Assembly (NCBI GenBank): GCA_013815395.1
Contig: JACDGH010000092.1
Span: 1-9,054, forward strand
Length of the DNA stretch: 9,054 nt
Source of the DNA: Parachlamydiaceae bacterium
GTDB taxonomy: Bacteria > Chlamydiota > Chlamydiia > Chlamydiales > Parachlamydiaceae
Reading direction: 5' to 3'
This document shows, piece after piece, positions 6,085 through 9,054 of this stretch (within the stretch, counting starts at the first letter, position 1; each line of letters starts with the position of its first letter). Position numbers and translations under genes: made by a program. Below the pieces are notes generated by a model that did no database searches, was not told the DNA's origin, and saw only the letters and a list, made by a program, of their open reading frames with translations.

Positions 6085-7035
6085 TTATGGAATGGGACAA
6101 TCTGATTCTACTTTTAATGCCATTTCAGTATCGGTTTGGAGTGGCGAACCAGTTATGTTACTAAATATAAGAAAGCAACATTTCCGCATTATTAAGCTAT
6201 CAATTTTAGCTAGAAATTGACCCGCTTTTGTTAAAGCATTCTCTCCATAAGGAATGTTCATCATAACCTCAACAGTACTCAGAGGTCCTACACATTGAGA
6301 AAATTTTAGATGACCAGAATCAGATGTATAAATAGTCCGCGAAGTAAATTTCTCCTTTAAGATGTCGTTTAACTTTGTTCTGACTTTTTTAGCGCCTTGG
6401 ATGTTATAAGGAACTTCACTTATTGATTTGGCTGACCAACAAAGGCAAGCAAGGATAACAATTGCACAAGTAGTGATGCTTGCTGTTTTTTGCCATGTAG
6501 GAATATGAGACCATTTGAATTGTGCAAAGTTAGATAAAATTTTAACCTTCCAAGAAGGCTTGTTTTTGTGATAATGGGCATTAATATCATTTATAATAGA
6601 AGGGTTAATTTTATCAAAATCTAAGATAAGATCTTTTATCGAAGAAAGAGCTATTTCTGTAATGAATTTTTCACGGATTGTGGGGTCTTTGGCATAGGAG
6701 GCTAAGGCATCAAATGATTTAGATAGTCCAACTATTTTATTTAAATCTTCATCAACAACAGCCAATAGGCGATGGGTAAATTCTTGCGTACGCTTATCGA
6801 GCACAGGTATACTATTCGTCTTTTTTACATTATAGTTGTCGAGGAATATATCCACAGAGACACTCTTTGATGCAATTAAAGCAGTAATGACTTCTTTTAC
6901 AATTTTGTCAGTGGTTTCCCTCAGCCTATTAACTACCTTCTTTTGTAATGGAGTAAGATTACGCTCAGTGGGCAAAGGCTGGTTCGAAGGAATAAGTGTT
7001 GGATTTATTGTGGTAGTAGAAATTTGAAAAACCAT
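6085..7035 (-). CDS. Unrecognised protein with one membrane span
   Basis: 316 aa from the ATG at 7035; the sequence before it shows no Shine-Dalgarno, but no other good in-frame start lies nearby. The N-terminus (MVFQISTTTINPTLIPSNQP) is polar, Ser/Thr/Pro-rich and lacks a Sec signal. Residues 25-150 are predicted helical and charged, with a regular pattern of hydrophobic positions. One clear membrane span lies at about 184-203 (ASITTCAIVILACLCW), flanked by Lys and Trp. After it comes a compact domain of about 110 residues with alternating strands and helices (VEVMMNIPYGENAL, FLAKIDSLIM, CCFLIFSNITG) and several Cys. I recognise no family. A soluble N-terminal domain, a late membrane anchor and a C-terminal domain would fit a membrane-inserted effector or a structural envelope protein; this is speculative. 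Confidence 0.75.
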   Translation of the reverse strand: MVFQISTTTINPTLIPSNQPLPTERNLTPLQKKVVNRLRETTDKIVKEVITALIASKSVSVDIFLDNYNVKKTNSIPVLDKRTQEFTHRLLAVVDEDLNKIVGLSKSFDALASYAKDPTIREKFITEIALSSIKDLILDFDKINPSIINDINAHYHKNKPSWKVKILSNFAQFKWSHIPTWQKTASITTCAIVILACLCWSAKSISEVPYNIQGAKKVRTKLNDILKEKFTSRTIYTSDSGHLKFSQCVGPLSTVEVMMNIPYGENALTKAGQFLAKIDSLIMRKCCFLIFSNITGSPLQTDTEMALKVESDCPIP

Positions 7036-7050
7036 GGGTTAAGGTATAGC

Positions 7051-7086
7051 TTGCACTAATATCCTAGAATCTCACATTATTCACAA
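7051..7086. promoter_or_regulatory. Possible overlapping divergent promoters
   Basis: In the 82-bp spacer between two divergent genes, the plus strand has TTGCAC (7051-7056), 18 bp, then CATTAT (7075-7080), toward the fucosyltransferase. The minus strand has TTGTGA (7086-7081), 17 bp, then GATATT (7063-7058), toward the 316-aa protein. The two promoters would share almost the same DNA. Each matches consensus only moderately (4-5 of 6 per box). Confidence 0.35.
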
Positions 7087-7117
7087 AGTAAATCTAAACA
7101 ATGATTAATGGAATGCA

Positions 7118-8029
7118 ATGAAACGAATCACCTTATGCTTATTATTTATGACCCTATGCTCTTCTTTTTCTCTTCTAGCTGAAGATCCTAGCAAAAAAAG
7201 AAAGGATTATGGGGATATAAAAAGTGGATTTGTAATTGGCAACATATCCTGTCAAATGGGTAACAATTTATTCCAAGTAGCCGCGACTTTAGCGTATGGC
7301 TGGGAGCATCAAATTGAGGCTTATTTTCCGGGTCTAGCCGGAAATATTCCCCATCTACAACATGTCTTTTCGCGTTGCAACACAAATTGTCCAGAAGGTG
7401 CTTTTACAACATGGGCGGAGCCTTCTCATAAATATCATCCCATTCCATTTAAAAATAATGTCATGTTAGATGGTTATTTCCAATCAGAAAAGTATTTTCA
7501 AAATTATCGTCAGAAAATTATAGAGCATTTAGAGCCCAGAAAAGAGGATTTAAACTATATAATGGATAAATATGGACATTTATTGACGCAGCCCAAAACT
7601 GTAGGTGTGCACCTGCGTTGGTATTTCGAAGATGGAGCCGGATCAGTTTTTATTCAATACGGAAAAGATTATTTAAAAAAAGCCATGGCCCAATTTCCCA
7701 AAGATTCATTGTTTATTATTTGTAGCAATAATCCAGCATTCGCCCGAAAAAATATGCCGGAGCATATAACCAACGTTATTTTTATTGAAAATGAAGCAGA
7801 TTACATAGATTTATATTTGTTAAGTTTATGTAAGCACAACATTATTACCAATTCGACATTTGGCTGGTGGGGAGCGTGGTTAAACAATAATCCTAGAAAA
7901 ATTGTGATCGCCCCTTATACTTGGTTACACCCTGTAAATGGTCCAATAACTAAAGATGTCGTTCCAAAATCATGGGAAAAAATTAAAGCTAAGTGGGGTC
8001 CTGTTTCTAAGCCTGAAACTTATCAGTAG
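7118..8029 (+). CDS. Family GT11-like fucosyltransferase with Sec signal peptide
   Basis: 303 aa from the ATG at 7118. A typical signal peptide occupies residues 1-21: basic MKR, hydrophobic ITLCLLFMTLCSSFSLL, and likely cleavage after LLA before EDPSKK. The mature protein shows the landmarks of alpha-1,2-fucosyltransferases of family GT11 in order: GNISCQMGNNLFQVAATLAY (41-60, like G-x-GNQ-(M/L)FQYA), DGYFQSEKYF (118-127), VGVHLRWYFEDG (162-173, the HxRRxD motif region), FIICSNNPAFARK (199-211) and NSTFGWWGAWLNN (245-257). About 280 mature residues is the normal length. The family moves fucose from GDP-fucose to galactose. Here the second Arg and the Asp of HxRRxD are missing, so activity or donor may be altered. 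Bacterial members normally act in the cytosol, so export is unusual. It is transcribed away from its left neighbour and ends 16 bp from a convergent gene. Confidence 0.85.
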   Translation: MKRITLCLLFMTLCSSFSLLAEDPSKKRKDYGDIKSGFVIGNISCQMGNNLFQVAATLAYGWEHQIEAYFPGLAGNIPHLQHVFSRCNTNCPEGAFTTWAEPSHKYHPIPFKNNVMLDGYFQSEKYFQNYRQKIIEHLEPRKEDLNYIMDKYGHLLTQPKTVGVHLRWYFEDGAGSVFIQYGKDYLKKAMAQFPKDSLFIICSNNPAFARKNMPEHITNVIFIENEADYIDLYLLSLCKHNIITNSTFGWWGAWLNNNPRKIVIAPYTWLHPVNGPITKDVVPKSWEKIKAKWGPVSKPETYQ

Positions 8030-8045
8030 TTATTAACTCCATTGC

Positions 8046-9054
8046 TTATGTTAAAAGGGCACGCAATTCATAAGAAAGCTTTAATTTGCCTTGATCTATT
8101 AAAGAGTTAGCAATGGCCTTAGTAAGCAAAATAGAAAAATGTTCTTTGCGTTTTTTTATATCCTCTGTAGAAAGTGCTTTTTCATGGATCCATTCACTCA
8201 GAGCAGGAAGTTGTTGGTTGATTCGGAAAATATCGCCTGACAAAAATAGGGTTTGGAGCAATAATCGCTCTACATGTTTTTTTGATCCATTGATATCAGG
8301 AAATTTTTGCCAAGGAATAGGTCCGGATTGTACGACACTTCCATGAGGGTTCATGAGCCATAAATTACGCGAAGACCCTGTCTCATCCGTTCTTTGCTCA
8401 GCGATTTTTTTACTAAAGAAAGCGCTTTCTTTTGAGCTTAGAATCATCACTTGCACCTTTCCCCGTTCTTCAATGACCAGAAGATCCACTATCCCTTTTT
8501 GAGTTGCATTTAAGAGTCCTTCTCCGGCATTGAGCTGGGTACGAAGGAAGTTCTGGCTTAGCAAGATATCCTCGCTAATCAAGTCTTGCCCCTCTTCTTT
8601 CTTTAGCTTCTCTTTAATTGAAAAGATTTGAGGTGTATTCCTTCCATCAAAGAGCGGAATCATTAAATTAAATGGATCTTGAATAGACAATGACGCCTCT
8701 TTAACGTGGTCCACATTGTCAGAAAATTTCATGTTTTGCAAATTTCGCTCTATAGCAGTCTCGCGGTTTTGTTCTACAGCTTGATTTTGTTCTACTTGCT
8801 GTTGCATTTGTCGCTGCACTTCGGCGCTTGAGATGGGCTGTTGCTGCATTTTGTCCGGTAAGCATTTTTTTCCCATTTGAAGATTGATAATTTTCGAAAG
8901 TGCTGTATCCAAAAGAACGATTAATGCTTTAGCATCCAACATTCTCGAGGATGTTCTTTCAAAGCGTCCAATACTTGATTTTGCCTCTTTGATTAGTGCT
9001 TCAACTTGTTTAATAAGAGATGTTTTATAATTGTTTAAGGCCACGACTGCATCC
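8046..9054 (-). CDS. C-terminal part of an unrecognised Gln-rich protein (5' end probably outside window)
   Basis: The frame is open to the window edge. The first possible start inside is a GTG at 9044, with only a weak GGATG upstream, and the residues before it (DAV) read on smoothly, so the gene is probably truncated here. The visible 335 residues start with helices (LNNYKTSLIKQVEALIKEAK). A Gln/Glu-rich stretch of about 40 residues follows (about 67-108, including QRQMQQQVEQNQAVEQNRET), possibly a coiled coil or linker. The last 210 residues are a mixed alpha/beta globular part (GIVDLLVIEERGKVQVMIL, NLWLMNPHGSVV, IPWQKFP). There are no membrane segments. I do not recognise the family. It could be the tail of one of the very large proteins found in environmental chlamydiae, but that is only an impression. 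Confidence 0.75.
   Translation of the reverse strand, partial: DAVVALNNYKTSLIKQVEALIKEAKSSIGRFERTSSRMLDAKALIVLLDTALSKIINLQMGKKCLPDKMQQQPISSAEVQRQMQQQVEQNQAVEQNRETAIERNLQNMKFSDNVDHVKEASLSIQDPFNLMIPLFDGRNTPQIFSIKEKLKKEEGQDLISEDILLSQNFLRTQLNAGEGLLNATQKGIVDLLVIEERGKVQVMILSSKESAFFSKKIAEQRTDETGSSRNLWLMNPHGSVVQSGPIPWQKFPDINGSKKHVERLLLQTLFLSGDIFRINQQLPALSEWIHEKALSTEDIKKRKEHFSILLTKAIANSLIDQGKLKLSYELRALLT

Noticed and set aside
6085..6400. Relationship between the C-terminal domain of the 316-aa protein and the duplicated domain of the 251-aa protein
   Set aside because: Both have a strand-helix-strand feel, but the diagnostic DP-x-L and FP/IKF motifs are absent.

Overview
The window is AT-rich and looks like an accessory region of a bacterium from the environmental Chlamydiae (Parachlamydia/Protochlamydia-like amoeba symbionts). 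This assignment is an inference. It rests on the low GC content, several unrecognised proteins with polar Ser/Thr/Gln-rich N-termini, one protein with a bilobed hydrophobic segment like that of chlamydial inclusion-membrane (Inc) proteins, and a divergent family-11 fucosyltransferase. No rRNA, tRNA, CRISPR array or intact transposase gene was seen.

Layout. Positions 2-712 (+) hold the 3' end of a gene that starts outside the window; its C-terminus carries protein-kinase-like catalytic motifs. After its TGA the same reading frame stays open into the next gene (770-2548, +), a protein with nucleotidyltransferase-like motifs and a beta-helix-like C-terminus, most like the fucose-1-phosphate guanylyltransferase / fucokinase-type pyrophosphorylase fold. 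The two may be one gene split by an in-frame stop. This gene runs tail-to-tail into, and overlaps by 37 bp, a minus-strand membrane protein of 464 aa (2512-3906). Next on the minus strand comes a 251-aa protein made of two copies of an unrecognised domain (4169-4924), followed by a good rho-independent terminator. Further along is a compact minus-strand two-gene operon: a small XRE/Cro-type repressor (5556-5765) and a four-helix membrane protein (5112-5546). Its promoter contains a palindrome and a 21-bp-phased direct repeat, a typical autorepression layout. A 319-bp gene-free stretch upstream holds a perfect 32-bp palindrome and related half-sites. A 316-aa single-span membrane protein (6085-7035, -) and a fucosyltransferase with a signal peptide (7118-8029, +) diverge from an 82-bp spacer. 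The window ends with the C-terminal part of a Gln-rich protein (8046-9054, -) that probably starts outside.

How the genes may work together. The strongest functional theme is fucose: a putative GDP-fucose-type pyrophosphorylase and a GT11 fucosyltransferase with a Sec signal lie within 5 kb, although other genes separate them. The XRE/membrane-protein pair is a self-regulated module of its own. The remaining unknown proteins could be secreted or host-interacting factors, but the sequence alone does not establish this.
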